Positions 33,065-41,930 of a stretch of 64,000 nucleotides of DNA are shown here, piece by piece. This DNA comes from Nocardia gamkensis NBRC 108242. GTDB lineage: Bacteria > Actinomycetota > Actinomycetes > Mycobacteriales > Mycobacteriaceae. A program made the translations under genes and the position numbers. The notes under the pieces were generated by a model. It was not told the origin of the DNA. It worked only from the letters and a program-made list of their open reading frames with translations, and made no database searches. The first letter of the stretch is position 1. Every line of letters begins with the position of its first letter. The DNA is taken from positions 86,491-150,490 of the forward strand of contig NZ_BDBM01000019.1 of NCBI RefSeq assembly GCF_001612985.1, given 5' to 3'.

Positions 33065-34036
33065 TCAGCTGGGCGGCGTGTCCGCGCTCGCACGCCGTGC
33101 ACGGGCGCGCCGCTTGCCTTCGTGCATCGCCTGCACCCTGGCCACCGGAATCGTGTGACCCTCCTCGACCAGGTCGCGTGGAAGCTCCTGTGGGGCAGGC
33201 ATTTCCGTTGCCCAGGGATCGTCGTCGCCGATCAGGCCCGGCACCGTCCGCACCGTGAAATCGGCCGGCGTCACGTCATCGAGGTCCGACCAGCGCAGCG
33301 GGAAGGACACGGTGACGCCCGGCCGGATACGCGGGCTGTAGGCCGCGGCCACGGTGGCACCGCCCGCACGCGTGGCGTCCAGAAAAACTTTGCCGCCGCG
33401 ATCTTCCCTGATGAACGCTGTCGTGCCGACCGACGGATCGATCCGCTCGGCTCGCGCCGCCACGGCCCGCGTCGCCGCGGCCGCATCCTCGACGTCGATC
33501 CCCGGGACCACCGGCACGAACACATGCAATCCCCTGGAACCGCTCGTCTTCACCGCTCCGGACAGCCCGTCCGCAGTCAGCGCTTCCCGGATCAGCCGGG
33601 CACCTGCCACGGCGTCGGCGAAGACCTGCCCCGGTGAGGGATCGAGATCGAGCACCAGATGCGTGGGTTCCGGTGCGGATTCCGCGAGGAACAAGGTGGG
33701 GTGGTATTCGACCGCCCGTTGGTTACCGAACCAGATCAGGGTCCGCAGGTCGTCACAGAGCGCGTAGGTGATCTCCCGCCGCGAACTCTCCGCCCAGACC
33801 TTCGTCCGCGCCACCCACTCCGGCGTGTACTTCGGAAGGTTTTTCTGTGTGAACGGCTCCTGTCCCGGCCGCACCCGTACCACCGAGAGCGGCCGTCCGC
33901 GCAGCACTCCTAGCAACCGTTCCCCGACGAACTCCAGATAGTCCACCAGATCGCGTTTGCTCGCCTCGGCCTCCTCGAACAACGGCTGATCCAGATTGGA
34001 CAGTTCGACCCCGTGACGCAGCTCGCCTCCCGCCAT
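33065..34036 (-). CDS. Stand-alone LigD-type DNA polymerase/primase domain
   Basis: This protein of about 323 residues corresponds to the polymerase domain of the bacterial NHEJ protein LigD. Visible parts are KRDLVDYLEFVGERLL, FTQKNLPKYTPEWV, the metal-binding VLDLDPSP and VKTSGSRGLHVFVPV. No ligase or nuclease domain is attached, and no ku gene is in the window. The start at the ATG at 34036 is preceded by GGAG. Free-standing PolD proteins of this kind exist in mycobacteria and act as gap-filling or primase-polymerases. Confidence 0.9.
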   Translation of the reverse strand: MAGGELRHGVELSNLDQPLFEEAEASKRDLVDYLEFVGERLLGVLRGRPLSVVRVRPGQEPFTQKNLPKYTPEWVARTKVWAESSRREITYALCDDLRTLIWFGNQRAVEYHPTLFLAESAPEPTHLVLDLDPSPGQVFADAVAGARLIREALTADGLSGAVKTSGSRGLHVFVPVVPGIDVEDAAAATRAVAARAERIDPSVGTTAFIREDRGGKVFLDATRAGGATVAAAYSPRIRPGVTVSFPLRWSDLDDVTPADFTVRTVPGLIGDDDPWATEMPAPQELPRDLVEEGHTIPVARVQAMHEGKRRARARRASADTPPS

Positions 34037-34503
34037 CGCTCCACCCTCCACCACCCACCGGTCGCCGGTCAATCACCGGAGTCACCCGGAGGTGGCGAAC
34101 TTGTCTCCACTTGTTCTTCCACCTGCACGCAAACTGCGATGCCCGAGCCGAGTAAGCATCGAGTCGGCGATGTTGCGACCCTTCACTGACGAGTCAGCGT
34201 CTTGCCCCAGCCGAGGGCACCTCGGTGTATAGCCGCTATCGCAACGCCGGCCGACACCGCGTCGCCGACCGGGAGATCACGATAGCCCGGCCGTGCTGCG
34301 CCGACCCCGAGCGCAGACGGTGACGCTGGGGCAGGTGCCGTGCTCGGCTACGCGTTCTCGATGACGACCAGCACCTCTCGAATCGGGTCGTATTGTCCTG
34401 CAGGAGGATTCACGTTCGATCGGGTCGATCTGGCAGAGCGGCTACGACTTCACGGGCCTGACCGACGTCGAGGAAGATCGAAGCGCGGCTCTGATCGCGG
34501 TGC
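34037..34503. other. Intergenic region without a recognised feature
   Basis: These 467 bases lie upstream of the LigD-type polymerase gene and downstream of the lysE-type gene. I found no credible gene, palindrome or repeat in them; short open frames here have no domain and no ribosome site. Confidence 0.5.
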
Positions 34504-35127
34504 TCATCCGCCGCACAACAGTCCCACTCCGAGGCCGAGCAGCACCGCCGCGATCAGCGAATCCAGCACCCGCCAAGCCAGCGGACGGGTGAACAACGGA
34601 CCGAGCAGGCGCGCACCGAAGCCCAGAGCGGTGAACCACAGCACGCTGGCCAGCATCGCCCCCGCGCCGAGAAACCAGCGATCCGGGCTCGCATAGGTGC
34701 TGGCGAGGGAACCCAACAACACCACGGTGTCCAGATAGACGTGCGGATTGAACCAGGTCAGCGCCAGGGTTGTCGCCACCGTCGCGCCCAGTGCCGCGCC
34801 GGCCCGCCCCGCTTCGGTGCGCAGCGCCGCGGCGCCGAACGCCCGCCGGACCGCCAGCACCGCATAGCCGATCAGAAACGCCGCGCCCGCGTAGCGCGCC
34901 ACCACGAGCACCGCGGGGGCCGACTCGACGAGCACGCCGAAGCCGGCGACCCCGGCCGCGATCAGCACGATGTCGGACACCGCGCACACCGCCACCACCG
35001 CGTGCACATGCCCGCCGCTGATCCCTTGACGCAGCACGAACGCGTTCTGCGCGCCGATCGCCACGATCAGCGACAAACCGAAGCCCAAACCGGAGGCGGC
35101 GGCCAGCGCCGCGGAGGAAACACTCAC
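34504..35127 (-). CDS. lysE: LysE/ArgO-type amino acid exporter
   Basis: This 207-residue membrane protein has about six hydrophobic helices and starts FGLSLIVAIGAQNAFVLRQGISG, the signature of the LysE/ArgO family. It should export basic amino acids such as lysine or arginine. The GTG at 35127 follows GGAGG. It is divergent from a LysG/ArgP-type regulator, the usual arrangement for this pair. Confidence 0.92.
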   Translation of the reverse strand: MSVSSAALAAASGLGFGLSLIVAIGAQNAFVLRQGISGGHVHAVVAVCAVSDIVLIAAGVAGFGVLVESAPAVLVVARYAGAAFLIGYAVLAVRRAFGAAALRTEAGRAGAALGATVATTLALTWFNPHVYLDTVVLLGSLASTYASPDRWFLGAGAMLASVLWFTALGFGARLLGPLFTRPLAWRVLDSLIAAVLLGLGVGLLCGG

Positions 35128-35201
35128 GTCCAGCGACGCTAAGGGTGCTGATCATATCCAGGCAAGCTAAAGAATCTTAAGTATCATTAGCATCTCTTGA
35201 T
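35128..35201. promoter_or_regulatory. lysE/lysG divergent promoter region
   Basis: This 74-base gap is much richer in A/T than its surroundings, especially between 35165 and 35200. It should hold both promoters and the LysG binding site; I cannot place boxes with confidence. Confidence 0.5.
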
Positions 35202-36083
35202 ATGGATCTGCAACTCGACCAGCTTCGCGCACTAGACGCCGTGATCACCGAGGGCACGTTCGACGCCGCGGCGCGGCGCTTGAGCGTGACGGCGTCGGCG
35301 GTCAGCCAGCGCATCAAGGCACTGGAGGACGCCGCGGGCCGGATCCTCGTGCAACGCACGAAACCGGTGCGCGCCACCGAATCCGGGCTGGCCGTGCTCC
35401 GGTTGGCCAGGCAGATCCAGCTGCTGTCGGCAGACACCGCGCGCGAACTCGGCGGCGAGCCCGCCGACGGTCCGATCCGGGTGCCGATCGCAGTCAACGC
35501 CGACTCGCTGGAGACCTGGGTGCTGCCCGCGCTCGGCCGCGCGCCGCGGGGCGTGTGTTTCGAGATCCACCGCGAGGACGAGGAACACACCACGCGCCTG
35601 CTGCGCGACGGCACCGTGATGGCGGCGATCACCTCGACCGCGCAACCGGTGCAGGGCTGCAAGGTCGAGCGGCTCGGCGCGATCCGCTACCGGCCGATGG
35701 CCAGCCCGGAGTTCGCCGCCACCTGGTTCGCCGACGGCGCGACCGCGAAAGCCTACGCCGCCGCGCCGGTCGTACTGTTCGACCGCAAAGACGATCTACA
35801 GGATCGCCTGTTGCGCAAACGCGGTCGCAAACCACTGGATCCGCCGCGCCATTACGTACCGTCCTCCACAGGATTCGCCGAGGCGGTCCGGCTGGGGCTC
35901 GGCTGGGGCATGCTGCCCGACCTGCAGACCCGAGACGACCAGGCCACCGGCCGTTTGGTCTCGATCGACCCCCGCGTCGTCATCGATGTCCCGCTGTACT
36001 GGCAGCAGTGGCGGCTGGACTCCCCCGCCCTCGCCGCCGTCGCCGCCGCCATCGCGGCCGAAGCGGCGGACGTGCTGCGCTGA
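35202..36083 (+). CDS. lysG: LysG/ArgP-type LysR regulator
   Basis: This 293-residue LysR protein has the N-terminal helix-turn-helix DQLRALDAVITEGTFDAAARRLSVTASAVSQRIKALEDAAGRILVQRT, then a periplasmic-binding-like effector domain. The sequence matches the ArgP/LysG branch, which activates the exporter when basic amino acids accumulate. It is transcribed away from lysE. The functional link follows from this conserved arrangement. Confidence 0.92.
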   Translation: MDLQLDQLRALDAVITEGTFDAAARRLSVTASAVSQRIKALEDAAGRILVQRTKPVRATESGLAVLRLARQIQLLSADTARELGGEPADGPIRVPIAVNADSLETWVLPALGRAPRGVCFEIHREDEEHTTRLLRDGTVMAAITSTAQPVQGCKVERLGAIRYRPMASPEFAATWFADGATAKAYAAAPVVLFDRKDDLQDRLLRKRGRKPLDPPRHYVPSSTGFAEAVRLGLGWGMLPDLQTRDDQATGRLVSIDPRVVIDVPLYWQQWRLDSPALAAVAAAIAAEAADVLR

Positions 36084-36432
36084 CCATGGTCGTCGGGGCC
36101 AAACGCGTCTGGATGGGATGAATTCGATGTGCATCTGCGAATGAGCGGCTCGGCCGTGCGCCGCGAACGCCCAGTGGCTGTAGGCGAGAACTGGTCTGAT
36201 CATTCCATCGTGCACGTACGGCCGTACTGCCGCGACCTCAGTTCCCGTCCTGGGTGTCGGGTTCGCCGCCCAGCACTGGGCGCCAGGCGGTGTTAGCGGA
36301 TTTCGGTCATGACTTGACAGATCCGAAATCCATTGCGAGCCAGTGATTGAGCCTGGTGTCGTACGCCGGTGCGATGGTTGAATCGGTATCGAGGCGAGTG
36401 CCGAAGCTTCGACAATCGGGAGGAGGGGCCTG
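36084..36432. other. Intergenic region without a recognised feature
   Basis: About 350 bases follow lysG. There is no convincing gene. The reverse strand has an open frame with a fragment VRPYVHDGMIRPVLAYSHWAF, but it has no start and no family I can name. Confidence 0.4.
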
Positions 36433-36540
36433 ATGCCGGTCGAAGGCATGATTCGTGATGGCGGGCGGCGATGCCTCGGTGGTGGGACAGCAGGCGCGAA
36501 CGCGGCAGGACGCGAGGGGCGGTTGTGGGTGTGGCGCTGA
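36433..36540 (+). CDS. Possible 35-residue upstream frame of the TIR gene
   Basis: The ATG follows AGGAGG by seven bases, the best ribosome site near the TIR gene. The frame encodes a short Gly/Arg-rich peptide and stops at 36538-36540, inside the start region of the TIR gene. It may be a regulatory upstream frame coupled to the GTG starts at 36525 or 36531. Confidence 0.3.
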   Translation: MPVEGMIRDGGRRCLGGGTAGANAAGREGRLWVWR

Positions 36541-39404
36541 GACGGCGTACTGTCCGCGCGGACACCGGCTACGGCGCGTTCATTTCCTACAGCGGTGACC
36601 GGGACCGGGCGGTGCTTCCGTTGATCCAGAACGCGATCGAGAAGCTGCCACGACCGTGGTACCGCTTCCCGCGCATGCGCATCTTCCTCGACTACAGCGG
36701 AATCTCGATCGGTCCCGAACTGGAGGGCAAGATCGTCGCGGGCCTGTCGCGTTCCCAGTGGCTCGTCGTAGTGGCTTCGCCCGAGGCGGCCGCATCCATG
36801 TGGGTGGATCGCGAGATCGAATGGTGGCTGGCGAATCGGTCTCCCGAGACGATATTGCTGGTCCTGAGCGCCGGGACCTTGGCATGGGACGAGGTGGCGA
36901 GAGATTGGGACCGAGTTCGCTCGACCGCGCTCCCGCCACGCCTGTTCGGCGTATTCGCCTCCGAACCCGTATACAAGACGATCAAGTGGCGCGAGGGTGC
37001 GGACGGAGCCCCGCATCCGGACATCGACGCCATCGCCGTCGGCATCGCCGCGGTGATTCGCGGCGTATCCGAGGCGGACCTCAAATCCGAGGGCTACCAG
37101 CAGACCAAGCGAAACTTGCGCGTGGCGAACATCGCCATCGGCGCACTGGCCATGCTGTTGGTCATCGCGCTCGTCGCAGCGTTCATCGCCTGGGTGCAGA
37201 GCAATCGCGCCGAAGAGGAGGCCAGGATCGCCACGGCGCGGCTCATGGCTTCCGTCGCCGATACCAGGATGGCCACTGATGTCCGCGCGGCCCTGCTTCT
37301 GGCGGTCGCGGCCTACCGTCTCGACCCGAGCCCCGCACACCATGCCGCTCTGCTCCGCGCGAATTCGGCCAGTCCGCGAGTTGCCCGTTACGGTGCCGCA
37401 CCCGCGGAGGTCACCACCTTGCAGAGCAGCGCCGACGGTAGGACTGTGGTGGCCGGACTCGCTGACGGACAAGTCGTGACATGGGCGCCCGGCAATCCGG
37501 AGACGACTACGGTCACGCGTTTACCCGGCAAGATCCTCTCGGTCGCCGTCGCCGCGGATGGCCGAACGGTTCTCGCCACGGACGGCGCCTCGATCACGCT
37601 GTGGGGCAGCAATGCGGCCCGGCCGGACTTCGGCGTGTCCGACACGGGCGAAGTGAAAGTCGTCGCCATATCCGCGTCCGGGAAGTTCGGTGCGGTGCAT
37701 CGAAGCGAATCCAGTGCGGCGGGTGGCACTTCAGGGGCGGTCGACATCATCGACATCGCCTCTGGAGCGGTCATCGCCACACATCCGACCGATCGCGAGA
37801 TGAACAGCATGGTGTTCATCGACGACACGACCTTGCGTCTGCTGGGCACCGACGGCAAGGTGCGGCAGGTTCCGCTTCCGGACGGCGCCGCCGTCGACCT
37901 CTCCCCCCTCGACACCGACAACGCCTGCGGCGTAGGTCAAGGCGTCGGAGAATTGTCTCCCGACGGGTCCTCGTTCACCTGCGCGGTCTTGCCCGGCATT
38001 CCGGTACCCGTCTTCCGGCTGCGGCCGTCGCCTGATGCTGTCCGCCCGGAGCCGGAATATGTAGGTGTCGCCATGCCCAGGCGGTCTGCTTCCGCCGTGC
38101 TCAGCCGATCGGGGCGTATAGCAGCGGTGCCCAGTGCTGACGCCGGCTTCTATGTAGCGCCCGTGACCGGCGAGCCAACGCCTGCGAAGCCGCCACCACT
38201 GATCACCGGTACTGCCGTCGACTTCGACCGAAAGCTACTGCGTTTCCTCGGGACCTCCGAAACCCAACTGGTTTCGGCGTCCGGGCGGCTGATAACCCTG
38301 TGGGATCTCGCGCAGCGCGACCGGCTGGCGAAATCCCTTCCCGTGCCGATCGTCAAAGGATGCAATTCATGTCCGCCCAGCTTGTCGCTGTCCCCGGACG
38401 GACGCACAGCGGTGATCACAGGCGTGGGCAAGGACCCGGATGGTTCGGCGCTGGACAACAACGTCGTGATCGTGCAGGAGCTCAGGCCGGACTCATCCCG
38501 GCAGCGCTCCATACCGGCACTGTCCGGTGTTCCCGCATGGCGCGCGGATGGCGCCCTGTTGGCAATCGCCGCGAATCCGGCATTCGGCTACGAACGCCGG
38601 GTATCCGCCCACCGGCCACAGGCGGAGACTCCGTTCGAGGTGGCGATCCTGTCCTCGCCGCCGCCGCATGTCAGCGTCAAGGCGGCCGGAGTGTCGTCCT
38701 CATCACCGACCGCTGTTTCTCTGGCAAGCACGGGACGGGCGTATCTGCACGATCTGGCCACCGGCCGCATCGATTCCGAATTCATCCCGCTGGGCGGCGC
38801 GGTGGACACCGACCAATTCTCGGAAGCGGGAATCGACGCCGCCGGAGAGTTCCTGGTCATGCGCGATGCCGACGACATATCGGTCTACGACTTGTCGGGA
38901 CAGCAGAACACACACGATATCGACGGCAAGGACGTGCAGGCGGTGTTGTTCGCCGGGCGGCATCTGCTGATCCGCCGGGAAGACAGCATCGAGATATGGG
39001 ATCGGACCGGCTCGCAGCGTGAGCGGACGATCCCTTTCCGCAGCACCCGCGACGCGTCCGCGCAGCTCGCCGCCGCAGCGGACGCGACCGTGGTCGCCGC
39101 GAAAGACCAGGCGGGGTATATCACCCTCTTCGCCGCCGACGGCACGAATCTGGGCGAACTCGAGCCGGATTCCATTTGGCACGTCGCATCCGCCGTCGCC
39201 TTGTCCGCTGACGGACGGTATCTCGTGACGGTTAATCCCGGTCCAGCGTTCCCCGGCGGCGTCGATGGAACGCTGATAGAACGGGACATCTCACCGGACG
39301 GCCTGATCCGGACCGCTTGCGCGCATGCAGGCACCGATCTCACCGACACCGAGTGGAGCGCCTTGATGGGAGTTGCGCGGCCCCCGCAGGCCCGCTGTCC
39401 GTAG
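36471..39404 (+). CDS. TIR domain, membrane helix and beta-propeller protein
   Basis: Up to 977 residues are encoded. A TIR domain spans about 34-150 (YGAFISYSGDRD; WVDREIEWWL with Glu115 at the usual catalytic NADase position). One transmembrane helix lies at about 217-242, then a long domain with WD40/propeller-like repeats (for example SADGRTVVAGLADGQVVTW, SPDGRTAVITG, SADGRYLVTV). The ATG at 36471 has no good ribosome site; GTG codons at 36525 and 36531 fit better. The layout suggests an inner TIR domain and an outer sensor. Whether it acts in signalling or defence is not known. Confidence 0.85.
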   Translation: MPRWWDSRRERGRTRGAVVGVALRRRTVRADTGYGAFISYSGDRDRAVLPLIQNAIEKLPRPWYRFPRMRIFLDYSGISIGPELEGKIVAGLSRSQWLVVVASPEAAASMWVDREIEWWLANRSPETILLVLSAGTLAWDEVARDWDRVRSTALPPRLFGVFASEPVYKTIKWREGADGAPHPDIDAIAVGIAAVIRGVSEADLKSEGYQQTKRNLRVANIAIGALAMLLVIALVAAFIAWVQSNRAEEEARIATARLMASVADTRMATDVRAALLLAVAAYRLDPSPAHHAALLRANSASPRVARYGAAPAEVTTLQSSADGRTVVAGLADGQVVTWAPGNPETTTVTRLPGKILSVAVAADGRTVLATDGASITLWGSNAARPDFGVSDTGEVKVVAISASGKFGAVHRSESSAAGGTSGAVDIIDIASGAVIATHPTDREMNSMVFIDDTTLRLLGTDGKVRQVPLPDGAAVDLSPLDTDNACGVGQGVGELSPDGSSFTCAVLPGIPVPVFRLRPSPDAVRPEPEYVGVAMPRRSASAVLSRSGRIAAVPSADAGFYVAPVTGEPTPAKPPPLITGTAVDFDRKLLRFLGTSETQLVSASGRLITLWDLAQRDRLAKSLPVPIVKGCNSCPPSLSLSPDGRTAVITGVGKDPDGSALDNNVVIVQELRPDSSRQRSIPALSGVPAWRADGALLAIAANPAFGYERRVSAHRPQAETPFEVAILSSPPPHVSVKAAGVSSSSPTAVSLASTGRAYLHDLATGRIDSEFIPLGGAVDTDQFSEAGIDAAGEFLVMRDADDISVYDLSGQQNTHDIDGKDVQAVLFAGRHLLIRREDSIEIWDRTGSQRERTIPFRSTRDASAQLAAAADATVVAAKDQAGYITLFAADGTNLGELEPDSIWHVASAVALSADGRYLVTVNPGPAFPGGVDGTLIERDISPDGLIRTACAHAGTDLTDTEWSALMGVARPPQARCP

Positions 39405-39524
39405 GGCGCGTTCTACCGCCGTCAGCCGTGTTGCCCACTGGGCGTGACAGCTCGTTCAAGGTTTCTCTCTGGTCGGCCGCCGGTGCCGGCCGCCGTCGGT
39501 CGGCCGCGCCTACAAGCTTGTCGG

Positions 39525-40463
39525 CTACCAGGATTCGATCAGCGGGGCATCCTGCCGGCGCCGCTGCCATTGTTCGGTGAGGCGGCCGAGTCGGCTCGGG
39601 GCGGCGATACCGCGTATGCCCGCGATCTTGTCGTCGCGGATCTCCAGGATCGTGACGCCCAGGACCCGGGCGTCGAGTGTGAAGAGCACGGCCGGGCAGC
39701 CGTTGATCACGGCGGCATGGACAGCGGGAGAGCCGCCGACGAGTTTGCGTTTGGCCACGGAAGGTTTGAAGCCGGCTCGCACCGCACGGGCGATCTGTCC
39801 TGGGTTCAGGTAGCGGATCAGCTTCTCGGCCATGCCTCCGGCGCCGTCGGAGACACCGCTCGCGTCGTCGGTCAGCAGCGCCACCAGCCGTTCGGTCCGG
39901 CCCGAGGAGGCGGCGGCAACGAACGCCTCAACGATTCGACGCGCGGAGGCCTGATCGACCTCGGTGCGTTTGCCGGCGGCGGCGATTCGACGCCGGGCGC
40001 GGTGCGCGTGTTGCTGACTCCCGGCCTCGGTGATGCCGAGAATCTCGGCGATCTCGGCGTGGCTGTACGCGAACGCTTCGCGCAGAACGTAAACAGCTCG
40101 CTCGGTCGGCGACAGGCGCTCCATGAGGGTCAGCACCGCCAGGGTCACCGATTCGCGCTGCTCGGCGGTCTCCGCAGGGCCCAGCATCGGGTCGCCGTCG
40201 AGCAGCGGTTCGGGCATCCAGGCGCCGACGGCGCGTTCGCGCCGCACCTGCGCCGAACGAAGGCGATCGAGGGCCAGATTGGTGACGATCTTGGTCAGCC
40301 AAGCTTCGGGGACCTCGACGTACTCCTGGTCGGCGGCCTGCCACCGCAGGAACGCGTCCTGCACCGTGTCCTCGGCGTCGGCGGCCGAGCCGAGTAGCCG
40401 GTAGGCGAGCGAGGCCAGGCGGTTCCGGCTGGCCTCGAAACGCGTCACGGTGGCGGTGTTCAT
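39525..40463 (-). CDS. ECF41/SigJ-type sigma factor with SnoaL-like C-terminal domain
   Basis: This 312-residue sigma factor has region 2 (LAYRLLGSAADAEDTVQDAFLRW), region 4 (LSPTERAVYVLREAFAYSHAEIAEILGITEAGSQQHAHRARRRI), and a C-terminal extension of about 110 residues with the NTF2/SnoaL-like fold and LIRYLNPGQIARA near the end. That extension marks ECF41 and SigJ. The ATG at 40463 lies ten bases after the oxidoreductase stop, so the two genes form an operon. In ECF41 systems the C-terminal domain regulates activity in place of an anti-sigma factor. Confidence 0.92.
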   Translation of the reverse strand: MNTATVTRFEASRNRLASLAYRLLGSAADAEDTVQDAFLRWQAADQEYVEVPEAWLTKIVTNLALDRLRSAQVRRERAVGAWMPEPLLDGDPMLGPAETAEQRESVTLAVLTLMERLSPTERAVYVLREAFAYSHAEIAEILGITEAGSQQHAHRARRRIAAAGKRTEVDQASARRIVEAFVAAASSGRTERLVALLTDDASGVSDGAGGMAEKLIRYLNPGQIARAVRAGFKPSVAKRKLVGGSPAVHAAVINGCPAVLFTLDARVLGVTILEIRDDKIAGIRGIAAPSRLGRLTEQWQRRRQDAPLIESW

Positions 40464-40473
40464 GCGCCCGACC

Positions 40474-41664
40474 CTATGCGGTGAGCACTTCGGGCGAGCG
40501 CTCTCGGTTGGTGGCCGAGCGGTGCCGGCGAGTCGGCATTCCGTAGGTCGGTCGGCTGATGGCCCAAGCGCTGGTCGCCACGATCGCCGACTTGACTCGC
40601 GCCGCAAGCCTGCCGCACAGGGCCCCGGCCTTCGCGCGCCCGGCGCCGTCGACAAGCTGGAAGATCCCGTCCTTGCGTCCGAGGCTGATGTGGTTGCCGA
40701 CATAGCGCAGCGCGGTCGCTTTGATCTTGCGGCCGGTCAGATCCCCGACGATCGCGGCCGCCGCCTGCGTGCCGGTGAACCCCGCCGAAGCACACGACAT
40801 CGGCAACGGCCGACCGTTCTCACCGATGACAAAGACGCTGTCACCGGCGACGTAGACATCCGGGTGCGAGACCGACCGCATCTGACGGTCTACCGTGATC
40901 CGTCCGTCGGCTTCCACCGCGAGACCGCTGGCGGCGGCGATCGGGTGGACGGCGAAGCCCGCGGTCCACACGATCGCATCCGCGGCGAACACGCTGCCGT
41001 CGGCGGCGGCGGCCTTCGTCTCCTCGACACGCTCGATCTCGGTGTGCTCGTGGACCGCGATGCCGAATCGTTCGAAGGAACGCAGCAGGTGCCGGCGCGC
41101 CTTCGGACCCAGCCAACCCCCCAGTTCGCCGCTGGTGACCAGGCCGACCCGAAGACCCGGACGGGCCTCGGCGATTTCGGTGGCGGCCTCGATCGCGGTC
41201 AGGTTACCGCCGACGATCAGCACCTTCCCGGTCTCACCCAGCTCATCCAGGCGGGCGCGCAGGCGCAGGGCGGACGGCCGTGCGGCCACGTGGAAGGCGT
41301 GCTCGGCGACGCCGGGCACGCCATGGTCGGCGGCGGTGCTGCCGAGCGCGTAGAGGAGGGTGTCGTAACCGATCCGGTCGATGCCCTCGCCATCGGCCAC
41401 CGTGACGGTCCGCCGCACGACGTCGACGTCGGTGACCCGGGCCACGCGTAGCCGAATCCCGGTGCCCGCGAACACCTCCGCCAGCGGTCGGTGGGGAAGA
41501 TCGTGCCCCGCGGCGAGCTGGTGCAGGCGCAGCCGCTCGACGAAATCGGGTTCGGCATTGACGACGGCGATCTCGAAATCGTCCGAGTGCAGCGTGCGGG
41601 CCAGATATCCGGCGGTGAAGGCTCCGGCGTATCCGGCTCCGAGAACGACGATGCGGTGCTTCAT
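40474..41664 (-). CDS. NDH-2-like FAD-dependent oxidoreductase
   Basis: This 396-residue pyridine nucleotide-disulphide-type flavoprotein has RIVVLGAGYAGAFTAGYLA for FAD, KVLIVGGNLTAIEAATEIAE for NAD(P)H, and DVYVAGDSVFV near the C-terminus. It has no redox-active Cys pair. It resembles type II NADH dehydrogenases. The ATG at 41664 follows AGGAG. It is first in an operon with the ECF41 sigma factor, and its promoter carries an ECF41-type motif, so it is a likely sigma target. Confidence 0.88.
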   Translation of the reverse strand: MKHRIVVLGAGYAGAFTAGYLARTLHSDDFEIAVVNAEPDFVERLRLHQLAAGHDLPHRPLAEVFAGTGIRLRVARVTDVDVVRRTVTVADGEGIDRIGYDTLLYALGSTAADHGVPGVAEHAFHVAARPSALRLRARLDELGETGKVLIVGGNLTAIEAATEIAEARPGLRVGLVTSGELGGWLGPKARRHLLRSFERFGIAVHEHTEIERVEETKAAAADGSVFAADAIVWTAGFAVHPIAAASGLAVEADGRITVDRQMRSVSHPDVYVAGDSVFVIGENGRPLPMSCASAGFTGTQAAAAIVGDLTGRKIKATALRYVGNHISLGRKDGIFQLVDGAGRAKAGALCGRLAARVKSAIVATSAWAISRPTYGMPTRRHRSATNRERSPEVLTA

Positions 41665-41696
41665 GATTCGCTCCTGTCTGATTCGCGTGCTTCCTG

Positions 41697-41723
41697 AACG
41701 CGACAGCCCCTGAATTCCTGACA
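41697..41723 (-). promoter_or_regulatory. ECF41-type promoter of the oxidoreductase-sigma operon
   Basis: Read on the minus strand, TGTCAG (41723-41718) and CGTT (41700-41697) are 17 bases apart. The published ECF41/SigJ promoter has TGTCACA and CGTC at this spacing. The start codon is 33 bases further on. Confidence 0.6.
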
Positions 41724-41750
41724 ACTATCAAAGTGATCTGCGTCACCAGG

Positions 41751-41777
41751 TGTCAGGAAATTCGTTGCCATGCCGTC
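41751..41777 (+). promoter_or_regulatory. ECF41-type promoter of the divergent membrane-protein unit
   Basis: TGTCAG (41751-41756) and CGTC (41774-41777) are 17 bases apart, matching the minus-strand promoter nearby. The first likely reading frame starts at 41815. Confidence 0.65.
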
Positions 41778-41814
41778 ATGTGGACGAACCCCCTGCAACG
41801 AAGGAGCGGACATC

Positions 41815-41928
41815 ATGATCCCCCCCCTGCGGACCGGCTTCGGCCGCGACGCCGGAATCTTCCAGCTCGGCCGCAAATGCGCTCACTTCGCACTGAGCCG
41901 TGGCGCGAATCCGCTTTTCGAGGAGTAG
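41815..41928 (+). CDS. Possible 37-residue peptide
   Basis: The ATG follows AAGGAG by seven bases and lies about 37 bases after the ECF41-type promoter. The product reads MIPPLRTGFGRDAGIFQLGR followed by KCAHFALSRGANPLFEE. Its stop codon lies inside the spacing of the ribosome site for the next gene. I do not recognise it. It may be a leader peptide or the remnant of a longer gene. Confidence 0.4.
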   Translation: MIPPLRTGFGRDAGIFQLGRKCAHFALSRGANPLFEE

Positions 41929-41930
41929 AC

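Noticed and set aside
36200..36470. Insertion-sequence remnant upstream of the TIR gene
   Set aside because: A reverse-strand fragment looked transposase-like at first, but I found no terminal repeats, no DDE pattern and no start.
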